Of a DNA stretch of 64,000 nt, positions 20,746-33,261 are shown one piece after another. The notes under the pieces were generated by a model. It made no database searches. It worked only from the letters and a program-made list of their open reading frames with translations, and had not been told where the DNA came from. Positions within the stretch are counted from its first letter, which is position 1. Every line of letters begins with the position of its first letter. A program made the translations under genes and the position numbers. Source of the stretch: Paraspadella gotoi (lineage: Eukaryota > Chaetognatha); assembly GCA_051294375.1 (NCBI GenBank), contig CM119266.1, positions 25,716,161 to 25,780,160 on the forward strand, written 5' to 3'.

Positions 20746-21045
20746 GAGCGAAGGTGAGTAAAGTTCACAACTTTGAAGAAAGGGAGAGACCACGACGAAA
20801 CGGAAGGTCAGCCAAGACGCGGAGCGACTAAGCGAGAAAATGAGCTCCGCCGGAACGCCGGGATCTCGGTCCGGGTCTTCGGCCGGCTCCGAGCCGGGTT
20901 CCGAGCCGGGAGAAATTCCTGGCGACGTGAGGAAGATTCGGAAAGAGATTTAAATGATTTTTGAAAAAAAAAGGGATTTATGAGATTTTAAAAGAGAATG
21001 ATCGAGTGGACGTCTTGGAAGAGGGCAACTTGGGCGTTTGGAATC

Positions 21046-21173
<128 letters not shown>

Positions 21174-21673
21174 TGAGTTTTTTAACCTCTGACGAGAACC
21201 GCCAGAGCGTTCGTAGTGTGCGAACTCCCCTAACCCTCCCCACCGCAACCGCTTCCCCCTTCGTTCGTCGTCCACGTTTTTTGGGAGGCGAGTGAAAGAC
21301 GAATTCGCCCCAAAGGTCAAAGGTCGTCGCGGTTCCTTCGCCGTTGAGGGAGAATTGGGTGAAGGGAGGGAAGGGAGAAGAGAAGAGGATCGAAGGAATA
21401 AAATAGAAGTAGAAAAAAAAGAGGAGAAGGAAAAAGGAGAGAGGAGAGAAGGGAGTGACTCAAGTCATTAATTGGCGTCGTCATTTTCGTGAGAGCGATG
21501 AACAAATGTCTCGGTGAAAGCTGTTTTTTACATGACACAATCAAACATTACATAAACAAAACACGAGCCCTAAATTGTACCATTTCTCCGCCTTTATATA
21601 CCTCGTAGTAGATTCCGCGATCGATACCAATAAACTTATCCCGTGAAAATCCTTCGTCGAGTCACGAGCACTT

Positions 21674-21675
<2 letters not shown>

Positions 21676-21731
<56 letters not shown>
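21676..21731. repeat. (CT)n microsatellite
   Basis: Pure CT run followed by pyrimidine-rich sequence to about 21930. Confidence 0.97.
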
Positions 21732-21732
<1 letters not shown>

Positions 21733-22007
21733 ACTCTGTCCTTCATTTTCTCACCTTTTTTTCCCCTTCATCGTTTCCTCTTCTGTCTTCTCATTCTTTC
21801 TCACCTAAATTTACTTCCGTCTTCTTCTCATTTCGTTTTCTTTTTCTTTCTCCTTCTACCTCCTCTTTTTTTCTTCCTCTCCTTCTCCCACCACCTTCTT
21901 CTCCCTCACCTCTCCCCCTCCCCCTCTCCTCGCGAGGCCTTTCCTTCCAATTGCTTCCGCCAACAATATGCGTCCCATAAATTGCGAGGTTAAGCAGAAG
22001 GAAATGA

Positions 22008-22080
22008 AAATCTCGCCTTCGCCGCCGCAGCTGCTGCCAAAGCCGCCGCTGCCGCCGCAGGCCGCCACATCAACCTGCGT
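22008..22080. repeat. GCC/GCN triplet-rich tract
   Basis: Repeated GCCGCC/GCTGCC triplets that would encode poly-alanine on the minus strand. The frame is open in the right arm (about 26837-26945) but different in the left, because indels differ between copies. Confidence 0.6.
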
Positions 22081-22261
22081 TTCGCCAATACTTCCGCCGC
22101 TGACTCAGGACGATACGACCCTACGGTTAATAACGACAACAACGACAAACTAGCGAGCAATCCATCTCCGAGAAATGACCGCCAGAGTCTCGATCGATGG
22201 CGACCAGCGGTTCGTTAAAGATGTTGTTTTCTCCGTCAAGCGATCGATAAAAACCTACCTG

Positions 22262-22460
22262 ACTTACCTTTCCATCTCCATTGAAGCCAACAAATGGCAA
22301 TAGCCAACGGAACTTAACTGGAAACTACCCTTTTCGCATTTCGCCGCTGCCTCCTGTCGCTGCCGCTGCCGCCTGCAGCTGCCGCCAGCCGCCGTCGCCT
22401 CCAACCACCGGAAACGAAGAAGAAGCCGCCGCCCATAAACGCGCGCGGGAAAACAAAGAA
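22262..22460 (-). other. Candidate 5' exon with a strong splice donor
   Basis: On the minus strand, a G+C-rich stretch with CGG/GCA triplets ends in CTTCAATGGAGATGGAAAG followed directly by GTAAGTC (donor at 22267-22262), a near-perfect AAG|GTAAGT splice site. The exon-intron junction is conserved in the right arm (26641-26667, + strand) and, with one indel, in the third copy (about 41038-41065). Upstream ATGGGCGGCGGC opens a short frame that stops before the second ATG. The stretch therefore reads like a 5' UTR or first coding exon (Met-Glu-Met-Glu then splice) of a gene extending to lower coordinates. No downstream exon was found, and the product is unknown. Confidence 0.3.
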
Positions 22461-22575
22461 ACAACAACGACAACAAAAACAACAGCAACAAAAGCGCAGA
22501 GAAAAACTGAATAAAAAAAAAAAACCAACAAAAACTGCGGGCCAAAAACAAAAAGGCAGCCAAAGGCGCGGAACG

Positions 22576-22711
<136 letters not shown>

Positions 22712-22940
22712 CATCTGGCGAAAGAGCGAAGAGGGACACTGTAAACATAAGTGCAACCGAGAATAGGAACGGGCGCCGCGGCCAGTTATTGAAAACTCAT
22801 TTAGACTAGAGTTTTAAGAGGAAGGAGGGAAGGTTCTCGATGGGGATGAGAACGAAGGAAAAATTCATTCGGGGGTGTGAAGTGAAGTCTGGAGAGAAGT
22901 TTCGAGGTTTGGTGACAAGGGAGAACGGAAGTGAAATGCA

Positions 22941-22950
22941 GTATAAAAGG
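22941..22950 (+). promoter_or_regulatory. TATA-like element
   Basis: GTATAAAAGG matches the animal TATA box. The third copy keeps GTATAAAAG (about 41725); the right arm does not. No initiator or transcript is evident, so it may be chance. Confidence 0.15.
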
Positions 22951-23160
22951 AGATAGACCAACGCGGGTCTATTACCCCTCTCCTTCTAATTCAACTCCTC
23001 TTCATCCTCCTCCCAGGGATTCGGATTCGGGTGTGAAGTGAAGACTGGAGAGAAGTTTTGAGGTTTGATGACAAGAGGGAACAGACGTGAAAAGTATTAC
23101 GAGGAGACTAATGGGGGCAAGGAAAGAATGGGTGGTAGTGGAATCGGTATAGGGAGGAAA

Positions 23161-23203
23161 AGAGGGCGCGGCGGGCGGCGGGCGGCGGTCGGCGGGGTCT
23201 CTC
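23161..23203. repeat. CGG/GGCGGGC-rich tract
   Basis: Short imperfect CGG repeat, also at about 25920-25953 and 42035-42070. Confidence 0.7.
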
Positions 23204-24127
23204 AGGCCTAAAAATGGATGATTCAACAGAAAATTTTAAAAATGACTAATTACTAAGCCACTTACCAAAATTGCGTTAATCGTAGGTTTTTTAGATGTTG
23301 CAGTTTCTTTTTTTGTTGCGATTTTTCTTCAAGCTTCAAGCAAACACTGTTTTGAAAGTTGTACTATAGTGAAAGATTCAAAAAATCTGCAAAATATCTG
23401 TAAAGTAAGGCGGTTAAAGTTTCCGCTTGAAACGAGAAAGAAGAGGAAAGATCAACTACAGAAGAGTCTGGCAGAAAACTGATAAAAGAAAAAAATTTAA
23501 AAAAAACAAACCGAATATTCAAAAGTTGGGAGTTTTTTAGTTTTGCTAAAAATGAAAGAAGAGCGAGAGTTTTCACGACGAAAATAATTTTCAGTTTTGA
23601 GAAGAAAAAAAAAACGAGATAGGATTGGCTCCAGTAAAATCTTGAATGAAGAGGCACAATTCTTAAAAATATGGGGTTTAACTTGAGGCCGGAAGCGATT
23701 GTTTAATCACAAATGTGTCCCCTTTTTTTGACAAATGATAAATAACGAAAAACATCAAGAAAAGCAAATAATATTTCGCAATCGAGACGGATGTATCTTC
23801 GGGGTCAACAGAAGAAGAGAAATCTCAATTCATCTTAAAACAAAAGGATGTCAATTGACGAGAAGAGAAAGCATCGATCTCGAAAGGCTGAGGCTGAGGT
23901 TGAGGCTCATATGCAACAAAATGTATTGAGGGACGCGATACAAAAGGAAGCGGAAGTAGAGTAAGGCGGCGGCGGCAGCGGAGGTGGCAGCCGCAGCGGC
24001 TGAAGCGTAATCTGACCTTTTACATATTTCATTCATCGCGAAGAGAAACTTGAGAGATTGTTGCAATTCGCCACTCTACTTTTCCTTACCTCATAATTTT
24101 TTTTTTCCAAAAGCAAAAACATCGCCG

Positions 24128-24366
24128 ACCTTATCTCCCTTTTGCGAGTTCCCTTCGAGTCCCTTTCGAGATCCCTTCGAGTCCCTTCGGAGTCCCTTTC
24201 GAGTCCCTTTTCGAGTCCCTTCCGAGTCCTTCGGGTCCCTTTCGCGAGTCCCTTCGAAGTCCCTTCCGAGCCTCCCCCTTCCGAGTCCCTTCGAGTCTCC
24301 TTCCGAGTCCCTTCCGAGTCCTTTTTCGAGTCCCTTTCGAGTCCCTTTCGGTCCCTTGAGTCCTTT
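24128..24366. repeat. 11-12 bp minisatellite beside palindrome centre
   Basis: About 20 copies of CGAGTCCCTTTC / CGAGTCCCTTC, mirrored at 24775-24985 and copied at about 43040-43330. All frames through it stay open as Ser/Pro/Phe or Gly/Arg/Lys peptides, which are artefacts. Confidence 0.9.
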
Positions 24367-24484
24367 CGTCTTCCTGAATCTTTTCTAGACTTCCCCCAAT
24401 CCTCCCTCTCACGCCACCTCTACTCAGAGTCTCCAAAAGGCGAAGCTGACGAAAGGTTGGAGACGTAACCTGGTTTCTTCTTTC

Positions 24485-24509
24485 NNNNNNNNNNNNNNNN
24501 NNNNNNNNN

Positions 24510-24582
<73 letters not shown>

Positions 24583-24652
24583 ATTCATTTCCTGCAGAAG
24601 AAACGCGAAGGGTTAAAGACCAAAAGCGTTTCTGTCTGGGTTTTTTTTTTTA
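24485..24652. other. Palindrome centre: 25-N gap plus (GA)n and spacer
   Basis: N at 24485-24509, then (GA)n at 24510-24580, then about 70 bases of unique sequence. In the third copy the same unique sequence (43441-43514) follows the arm in the opposite sense and leads into CT repeat. The arm therefore naturally continues into this spacer and a (CT)n tract. Confidence 0.9.
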
Positions 24653-24774
24653 GAAAGAAGAAACCAGGTTACGTCTCCAACCTTTCGTCAGCTTCGCCTT
24701 TTGGAGACTCTGAGTAGAGGTGGCGTGAGAGGGAGGATTGGGGGAGTCTAGAAAAGATTCAGGAGACGAAAGGA

Positions 24775-24985
24775 CTCAAGGGACTCGAAAGGGACTCGAA
24801 AGGACTCGAAAAGGACTCGGAAGGGACTCGGAAGGGACTCGGAAGGGACTCGGAAGGGGGACTCGAAGGGACTCGGAAGGGACTCGGAAAGGGACTCGGA
24901 AGGACTCGAAAGGGACTCGAAAGGGACTCGGAAGGGACTCGAAGGGACTCGAAAAGGGATCTCGAAAGGGACTCGAAGGAACTCG
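24775..24985. repeat. 11-12 bp minisatellite, inverted copy
   Basis: GGACTCGGAAGG/GGACTCGAAAGG units; mirror of 24128-24366. Confidence 0.9.
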
Positions 24986-26256
24986 CAAAAGGGATAAGGT
25001 CGGCGATGTTTTTGCTTTTGGAAAAAAAAAATTATGAGGTAAGGAAAAGTAGAGTGGCGAAATTGCAAACATCTCTCAAGTTTCTCTTCGCGATGAATGA
25101 AATATGTAAAAGGTCAGATTAGCTTCAGCCGCTGCGGCTGCCACCTCGCTGCCGCCGCCGCCTTACTCTACTCCGCTTCCTTTTGTATCGCGTCCTCAAT
25201 ACATTTGTTGCATATGAGCCTCAACCTCAGCCTCAGCCTTTCGAGATCGATGCTTTCCTCTTCTCGTCAATTGACATCCTTTTGTTTTAAGATGAATTGA
25301 GATTTCTCTTCTTTGTTGACCCGAAGATACATCCGTCTCGATTGCGAAATATTATTTGCTTTTTTGATCGTTTTTCGTTATTTATCATTTGTCAAAAAAG
25401 GGCACATTTGTGATTAAACAATCGCTTCCGGCCTCAAGTTAAACCCCATATTTTTAAGAATTGTGCCTCTTCATTCAAGATTTTACTGGAGCCAATCCTA
25501 TCTCGTTTTTTTTTTCTTTCAAAACTGAAAATTATTTTCGTCGTGAAAACTCTCGCTCTTCTTTCATTTTTAGCAAAACTAAAAAACTCCCAACTTTTGA
25601 ATATTCGGTTTGTTTTTTTTTAATTTTTTTTTTCTTTATCAGTTTTCTGCCAGACTCTTCTGTAGTTGATCTTTCCTCTTCTTTCTCGTTTCAGCGGAAA
25701 CTTTAACCGCCTTACTTACAGATATTTTGCAGATTTTTTAATCTTTCACTATAGTAAACTTTCAAAACGTGTTTGCTTGAAGCTTGAAGAAAAATCGCAA
25801 CAAAAAAGAAACTGCAACATCTAAAAAACCTACAGATTAACGCAAATTTTGGTAAGTGGCTTAGTAATTAGTCATTTTTAAAAATTTCTGTTGAATCATC
25901 CATTTTTAGGCCTGAGAGACCCCGCCGCCGCCGCCCGCCGCCCGCCGCCCCTCTTTCCCCCCTAATACGATTCCACTACCACCCATTCTTTCCTTGCCCC
26001 CATTAGCCTCCTCGTAATACTTTTCTCTATCCTTCCACGTTCCCCTTTGTCATATACTCTTCGTAAACCTTCTTCTCCAGACTTCACTTCACACCACCCG
26101 ATGAATTTTTCCTTCGTTCTCATCCCCATCGAGAACCTTCCCTTTCCTCTTAAAATCTAGTCTAAATGAGTTTTCAATACTGGCCGCGGCGCCCGTTCCT
26201 ATTCTCGGTTGCCACTTATGTTTTACAGTGTCCCTCTTCGCTCTTTCGCCAGATGG

Positions 26257-26261
<5 letters not shown>

Positions 26262-26288
<27 letters not shown>

Positions 26289-26290
26289 CT

Positions 26291-26341
<51 letters not shown>

Positions 26342-26347
26342 CTCTCT
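26262..26347. repeat. (CT)n microsatellite
   Basis: CT run; counterpart of the GA run at 22583-22711, with a different length. Confidence 0.95.
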
Positions 26348-26640
26348 TATTTCGTTCCGCGCCCTTTGGCTGCCTTTTTGTTTGGCCCGCAGTTTTTGTT
26401 TTGTTTTTTTTTTTATTCAGTTTTTCTCTGCGCTTTTGTTGCTGTTGTTTTTGTTGTCGTTGTTGTTTCTTTGTTTTCCCGCGCGCGTTTATGGGCGGCG
26501 GCTTCTTCTTCGTTTCCGGTGGTTGGAGGCGACGGCGGCTGGGCGCAAGCTGCAGGCGGCAGCGGCAGCGACAGGAGGCAGCGGCGAAATGCGAAAAGGG
26601 TAGTTTCCAGTTTAGTTCCGTTGGCTATTGCCATTTGTTG

Positions 26641-26667
26641 GCTTCAATGGAGATGGAAAGGTAAGTC
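26641..26667 (+). other. Splice donor, right-arm copy
   Basis: GCTTCAATGGAGATGGAAAG followed by GTAAGTC; mirror of the donor at 22267-22262. Confidence 0.3.
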
Positions 26668-27189
26668 AGGTAGGTTTTTATCGATCGCTTGACGGAGAAA
26701 ACAACATCTTTAACGAACCGCTGGTCGCCATCGATCGAGACTCTGGCGGTCATTTCTCGGAGATGGATTGCTCGCTAGTTTGTCGTTGTTGTCGTTATTA
26801 ACCGTAGGGTCGTATCGTCCTGAGTCAGCGGCGGAAGTATTGGCGAAACGCCAGGTTGATGTGGCGGCTGCGGCGGCAGCGGCGGCTTTGGCAGCAGCTG
26901 CGGCGGCGAAGGCGAGATTTTCATTTCCTTTCTGCTTAACCTCGCAATTTATGGGACGCAATTGTTGCGGAGCAATTGGAAGGAAAGGCCTCGCGAGGAG
27001 AGGGGAGGGGGAGAGGTGAGGGAGAAGAAGGTGGTGGGAGAAGGAGAGGAAGAAAAAAGAGGAGGTAAAGGAGAAAGAAAAAGAAAACGAAATGAGAAGA
27101 AGACGGAAGTAAATTTAGGTGAGAAAGATGAGAAGACAGAAGAGGGAAACGATGAAGGGAAAAAAAGGTGAGAAAATGAAGGACAGAGT

Positions 27190-27223
27190 GGGAGAGAGAG
27201 AGAGAGAGAGAGCGAGAGAGGAT

Positions 27224-27299
<76 letters not shown>
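27190..27299. repeat. (GA)n microsatellite
   Basis: Counterpart of 21676-21731 but about twice as long, so the two arms differ in microsatellite length. Confidence 0.95.
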
Positions 27300-27300
<1 letters not shown>

Positions 27301-27800
27301 AAGTGCTCGTGACTCGACGAAGGATTTTCACGGGATAAGTTTATTGGTATCGAATCGCGGAATCTACTACGAGGTATATAAGGCGGAGAATGGTACAATT
27401 TAGGGCTCGTGTTTGTTTATGTAATGTTTGATTGTGTCATGTAAAAAACAGCTTTCACCGAGACATTTGTTCATCGCTCTCACGAAAATGACGACGCCAA
27501 TTAATGACTTGAGTCACTCCTTCTCTCCTCTCTCCTTTTTCCTTCTCCTCTTTTTTTTTCTACTTCTATTTTATTATCCTTCGATCCTCTTCTCTCTTCT
27601 CCTTCCCTCCCTTCCCCAATTCTCCCTCAACGGCGAAGGAACCGCGACGACCTTTGACCTTTGGGGCGAATTCGTCTTTCACTCGCCTCCCAAAAAACAG
27701 TGGACGACGAACGAAGGGAAGCGGTTGCGGTGGGGGGTTAGGGGAGTTCGCACACTACGAACGCTCTGGCGGTTCTCGTTCAGAGGTAAAAAAACTCACC

Positions 27801-27864
27801 TCTCTCTCTCTCTCTCTTTCTCCTCTTCTCTCTCTCTCTCTCTCTCCTCTCTCTCCCTCTCTCT

Positions 27865-27911
<47 letters not shown>
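27801..27911. repeat. (CT)n microsatellite
   Basis: Counterpart of 21048-21171. Confidence 0.95.
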
Positions 27912-27912
<1 letters not shown>

Positions 27913-28659
27913 GATTCCAAACGCCCAAGTTGCCCTCTTCCCAAGACGTCCACTCGATCATTCTCTTAAAATCTCATAAATCCTTTTTTTTTCAAAAATC
28001 ATTTAAATCTCTTTCCGAATCTTCCTCACGTCGCCAGGAATTTCTCCCGGCTCGGAACCCGGCTCGGAGCCGGCCGAAGACCCGGACCGAGATCCCGGCG
28101 TTCCGGCGGAGCTCATTTTCTCGCTTAGTCGCTCCGCGTCTTGGCTGACCTTCCGTTTCGTCGTGGTCTCTCCCTTCTTCAAAGTTGTGAACTTTACTCA
28201 CTTCGCTCCTCCCTTTTTTTCACTTCCTTATTTTCCTTATTTTTTCTCCTTCTTTCATTCTTCTCTCTTCTCTTTCTTCCTTATTTTCTTATTTTCTCTC
28301 CTTTCTTTCTTTCATTCTCTCTTTCTCTTTTCTCTTTCTTCCTTATTTCTCTCCTTCCTTCTTTCATTCTATCTTTCTCTTTTTATCGTTTACTTACTTT
28401 AAGCTCCCTACTTCCCCCCGTCCCTTATCTCCAACTTTCTCGCCTTACCTTTTCTGGTTTCCTTTCGCAATTACCTTTCTTCCGTTCGCGCCTTACTTTT
28501 CTCGTTCGTCGCCTCCGTTTCTCTCTCCACGCATCTTTTTTTATTTTTTCGCTTTAGACAACCGGGTCCAGTGAGTCACCTTAAGGGGAGCAACAGTATT
28601 TTTAACCTCGACGCTCTTTTCTATTTACGCCTCGACGTCAGAGAACTGCCGCCCACTCG

Positions 28660-28890
28660 GAATCTCTACTCCTCTTATTCTCCGCAACTCGGATTATCCG
28701 CTTCTCTGATTCTCCGCCTTCTCTGATTCTCCGCTACTCTCTCGACTCTCCACTCCTCTTATTCTCCGCTTCTCTGATTCTCCGCTTCTCTGATTCTCCG
28801 CTACTCTGATTCTCCCGCTTCTCTGATTCTCCCGCTACTCTGATTCTCCGCTCCTCTGATTATCCACTTCTATTATTCTCCGCTACTCTG
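28660..28890. repeat. 16-bp minisatellite, inverted copy
   Basis: CTCTGATTCTCCGCTT units; mirror of 20055-20290. Confidence 0.9.
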
Positions 28891-29289
28891 AATACTTCGC
28901 AATTTGCTCTTTCTATTTATCGGTCTCCTCCTATCAGTCGCGATGTTGCCCTCTTATATCCACTTCAACTTTCCATTTTCCTTCCCTACCAGTGTTCCCC
29001 ATTACCCTTCCCAATCTCACCATCTCCTCACCTTTCTCCTTCATCATCATCACGCATTCTTGTCGGTTTCCAATCTCAGTTCATACTGCGCGGAGAATTT
29101 TCGTCGGAGCCCCGACTACGACAACGGCGACGACGAAGACTACGATTCGTCCGTAACCAAACGAAGGGATTTCCTGTTTTGACGTTTCTTTGATTGCGAC
29201 TTAAATCCGATGTCTTCTTCCTCAAAGCATAATTTTGCGGTCAGACTTCGTTTCGCTTGCGCTCAATGTATACTTTTGCGGTGATTAGC

Positions 29290-29592
29290 TACTATGAATG
29301 TACTTTACCAATATATTACCATTCATTTAAAGCTTTTGCCTGACTGGACAGGCTTGGTGAAGGCCTCCATCTCTTCAAGATATGACATCAGTCTCAGCTC
29401 ATCTACTTCTCACAGTCTGTTATTACTCATACTGCCACAATGAGTAAATTTAATTTCAATATAAGACACTCTTAAGTATTAGATCGAATACTTATTACGC
29501 ATAGTAATACAGGAGTGATTTGTACAACCATTAAAATTTCATATAATAAGCTATCGCCTGATTTGGCAGCTGCATGCGTATACAGCTCTCTA
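29290..29592. other. ~300-bp arm-specific insertion
   Basis: The right arm carries about 300 bases between TAGCTACTATG and the AATTGCATAAACAAAAG text that the left arm (about 19560-19690) and third copy lack; those have a TATTTGTATATTTGTATATG run there instead. It has a CTGACTGGACAGGC-like inverted motif but no clear ends. It could be an allelic insertion or a mis-joined read. Confidence 0.4.
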
Positions 29593-29844
29593 CCATTTAA
29601 AAAATTACAATAGATATCAATAATACGTCAACAACAATTGCATAAACAAAAGAACAAAAACAAAAAAACTGACTAAACTAAAAGAAAACACTTAAAAACA
29701 AGGAATCCGCGCAACCGAAGCGATAAAATAAAAAAATATAGAGAGAGAGACACACAAACGAAAACGGGTCGGGAAACTGTTTGCCCTCCACCGACAAGAA
29801 AACTCGTTCTTCAAAACAAAGACTATCTACGTAACAAAAACTGC

Positions 29845-29919
<75 letters not shown>

Positions 29920-30409
29920 CTCCTCAAACCCCTCCTCCTCATCCACCAGCTCTCACGTGTCTTTTCGCACATAACTCGAGATCCATAAACTTGGTGATTT
30001 CCATGACGACCTTGCATATTCCGGGAACGAGAGCGACGCTGTGAAACGCTATGCAACGCTGTGCCACGCTGCCGGTTCCATTGCTTCGCGAAAAATTTTG
30101 CAGCGAAAACAGAAAAATCTTTGTTTCGCTGTCAGCAGGAATTCGCTAAGACGAAGATGAATACGGAAGGAAATCTACCAAATTTATTCGTTAAAATGAA
30201 TTGAAATAATTAAAACAATAATGTCGGTCAGAGAAAATGTTGAGGCGCTTCGGTTGCTTCGCGGTCCACTTATCTCTCTATCTGGCATTTTCTATTTTTA
30301 TTTAAATAAAGATAAACTCAAAATTAGCTCTCAGCTTGGAAGGCGTAAGTTAAAAGTTCTGCGAGAGAATGCGACGTGCGCTTGTCTGTTTGAAATTCAA
30401 TTGAGGATA

Positions 30410-30410
<1 letters not shown>

Positions 30411-30487
<77 letters not shown>
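30411..30487. repeat. (CT)n microsatellite
   Basis: Counterpart of 18705-18785. Confidence 0.95.
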
Positions 30488-30490
<3 letters not shown>

Positions 30491-32339
30491 ACCTCGTCTA
30501 GTTCAATCCGTTTGCTGATGAAGCGCATCATAAAAACTTGAGGCTGAATAATTGATGACATCCAAACAAAGCTCATTACGGTTGGAGTAGTCTTCGTCGT
30601 CGTCGTTGTCGTCGTCCAGTCGTCATCGTCCTCTCCTTGACTTTCGATTGAAGCAGAAATTCGATTGAATATCTCTCTCTCTCTCTCTCTCTCTCCCTCT
30701 CTCTCTCCTCTTTTCTCTTACTCATTTTAATTTAAACTTCGGACGAATCCGCTCTCAGCCGATGGAACATTTTTATATTTCGAATTAGATTTTCAGACAA
30801 GAGTGAAATTACATCCAATTAAATTTATTGCGACTTTTTATTTTTTCGCTCCAAAGAAGTTTATCACTCTTCGTCTAATGGGGCAAAGATAGAGTGAGAA
30901 TGAGGCGGTGAACTGAGTGAAGAAGAGGTGTGGAGAAAGAAATTGTGAATTGGAGGACGTGAAATGACTAATCAAAAGACCAGTAATTTAAGAAATGCAG
31001 CTCTTTTTCAATTTTATCTTAATATTATCCCTTATTTTTAAATTTTCTACAGGACTCGAACCCTGTGAACCTTCTTCTCGCACAGTTCTTAGTCAAAACA
31101 CGAAAGCCTCGATGTCCTTTTGTTCCTGAAAACAGAAAGCGCATCTCTCGCCCACCGCTTTTGGTAACCTCCGGCGTGTCCGTAGATGTGAATAGCGGCG
31201 CTGATTCTGTGATTAAACTCTATCCTCCGCCTCGTTGCCCTAGATTCGGCGCCATTTCGCGCCGGCGTTCGCGGCGCCTCGGTTGTTCTCGGCGTCGTTT
31301 CCGTTGTCTATATACGCTTTCGTTGTTGTCGTGTAACTTTTCATCGTCGTTGTTGTTGTCGCTGTTATTGTGCTTGCCTTGTATGTTTGTTAGGATTTTA
31401 GTCCATTATTTTTTGGACTTTCAAACGTTGCCCAGAAAATTACTTTAGCCAACGAAAATTTGTTTATTATTAAAAAATTTTATGTTTTCCTATTCTAAGT
31501 AGCAACCTCGACGCCTGTCATCAAATCCTCGACGCCATCGTCTTTGTCGACTTCTTATCTCCGTCAACCTTCGTGAATCATGACCTTCATTGTCATCTTT
31601 TTTTTTCTATTTTCTCTTCTAACTCTCTTTCCTCTCTGTCGTGCTTGTCTTCCTCCGTTCTTCCCTTTTGTTTACATCTAAGTTCTTTCTCGAAGAGATT
31701 ACTCCGCCATCTCTCGTCGAACAACCTGTCATGGCCGTCGACCGCTCGGCGCGCTCGTCACGATCGGATTATCGATAACACCGGTGATTCACCGTCCGGT
31801 GAAACATTGTTGTTGTTGATTTCTGCTTGAGCTTGGTTGGCAAACGCTTCTTTGTATTCCCCGTTCGTGTTAACTGTCTAAATAACGGAATAACCGAGTC
31901 ACGTAAATACTCTCTCTCTCTTCCCCCTTTGTTGTGTAAGAAAAGAATAAAAAGTCGCGTAAATGAAAACAAAAGCGCATCGAGGTCGACACCAATTTTC
32001 CCCGCAGTCGGAGCGCGTAGAGACGGATAGAGGGAGCGGATTCGGGGGTGGCACCGGTTCGAAGAGTGGTCGGAAAGAGAATAGGGTGACCGGGGTGCTT
32101 TTGAAAAGAAAGGGAGACGGCGAAATAAGGATTTTGTGATGTTATAATGAGCGGAAAGTCAGTTGGGGAATAATGTTTGCCAACTCCAAAGAAAAAAAAA
32201 ACTATATGAATCAATACCCAATACGCCCAAAAAAATAAGTATTTATAAATTAAAACGACTCCGAAGTTGGTTCATAAAAATGAAAATGAGAAATATAAAC
32301 AAACGATTTATTTTACGTTTAGCGTCTTTTCCTACTCGG

Positions 32340-32520
32340 AATTAGCGGGCGGGACGGACCGAGCGTCCGTGTGGGAGTTTCGGACGGACGGCGTCAAGTT
32401 TAACGGGGCAGTGGGCGTGGCCTTGACGGCGAAGTGGGCGTGGCTTTGACGACTCCCTCAACGATCGTTGGATTGTTTTCAAAACGGCTCTCAATCTTCA
32501 CAACGAGATTCCAACCAATG
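32340..32520. promoter_or_regulatory. G+C-rich promoter-like block
   Basis: An isolated CpG-rich stretch with two tandem copies of AGTGGGCGTGGCYTTGACG (about 32410 and 32431), each holding a GGGCGTGG Sp/KLF-type box. CCAATGGG (CCAAT box) follows at about 32516. A GGACGGACCGAGCGTCCG inverted repeat lies at about 32352. The indel-rich copy at about 44045-44225 keeps parts of it. No adjacent coding exon could be identified. Confidence 0.3.
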
Positions 32521-33261
32521 GGGAACGAAGGCGACGACGACGACGAGTACGAATCAAAATTTTTTGAAGAGTAAAGAACTAATTTTAGATTAAGTAATTT
32601 TAAATAAATATGAAACTGCTAATTTTGCCGGAAACAGATCAGAAGCGTCTGATCTCTGACGAATATGAAATTTTATTAAACTAAAACGAATAGTTACCTA
32701 CATACGCGTTATAAAAAGTAACGTTAAAACAGGTGAGATTTATTCAACTCTATTCACGGCTATATATGCAGACAAAGTGGCGACAATCATCACAACTCGG
32801 GTGAGACATCTGTGACTTTTTGCAACGGAGAGAGACTTCCTTGTACATCGTGAGACGAGTGTCGGTGGCGCCGCCCATCTGCGAAATGTCTCTTCTCGTT
32901 GGGAACCGGAAATGAGGTAGAAAAAAGGGAGGAAGAAAAAAGGAAAAAGAAGGAAGAGGAAGGAAAAGAAATAAATAAAAAATAAGGAAGAAGAAAAAAA
33001 AGGGGGAAAAATGAGAATAAGAAAAATAACAAGAACGGTAATTCAAATGTCTTGCGCCGCGGTGACTGCCTTATCACGTGTATTTCTTGTGACATGACAT
33101 GATATGACAATATATGACATAACTTTCTTAGCCCGTGTAATTATGACAAGCACTGCATTTTATTTGTCTTTTATTTCCTAAAGGAGGCGCTAGCAGATTT
33201 AAGGTTTTTTTTATGTCTTAACAAATGAACAACCAACTATATGAAAGTTATGAGCATTTAT

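Larger units (their letters stand above)
24653..31909 (-). repeat. Right arm of ~14.6 kb palindrome
   Basis: Reverse complement of 17266-24484 with many small indels. Internal copies: 12-bp array 24775-24985, CT 26262-26347, splice donor 26661, GCC tract 26837-26945, GA 27190-27299, CT 27801-27911, 16-bp array 28660-28890, CT 29847-29920 and 30411-30487, B-box about 31051-31068. A piece near 29290-29590 is an insertion absent from the left arm. Confidence 0.95.

Noticed and set aside
24738-25037. Gly/Arg/Lys/Asp-Ser repeat protein
   Set aside because: Direct translation of the 11-12 bp minisatellite; its mirror in the left arm has different frames because of indels.
32750-32890. Minus-strand peptide beginning MGGATDTRLTMYKE
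   Set aside because: Looks briefly coding, but the second copy at about 44469-44580 is frame-broken, the rest of the frame is pyrimidine-tract translation, and no splice sites are clear.
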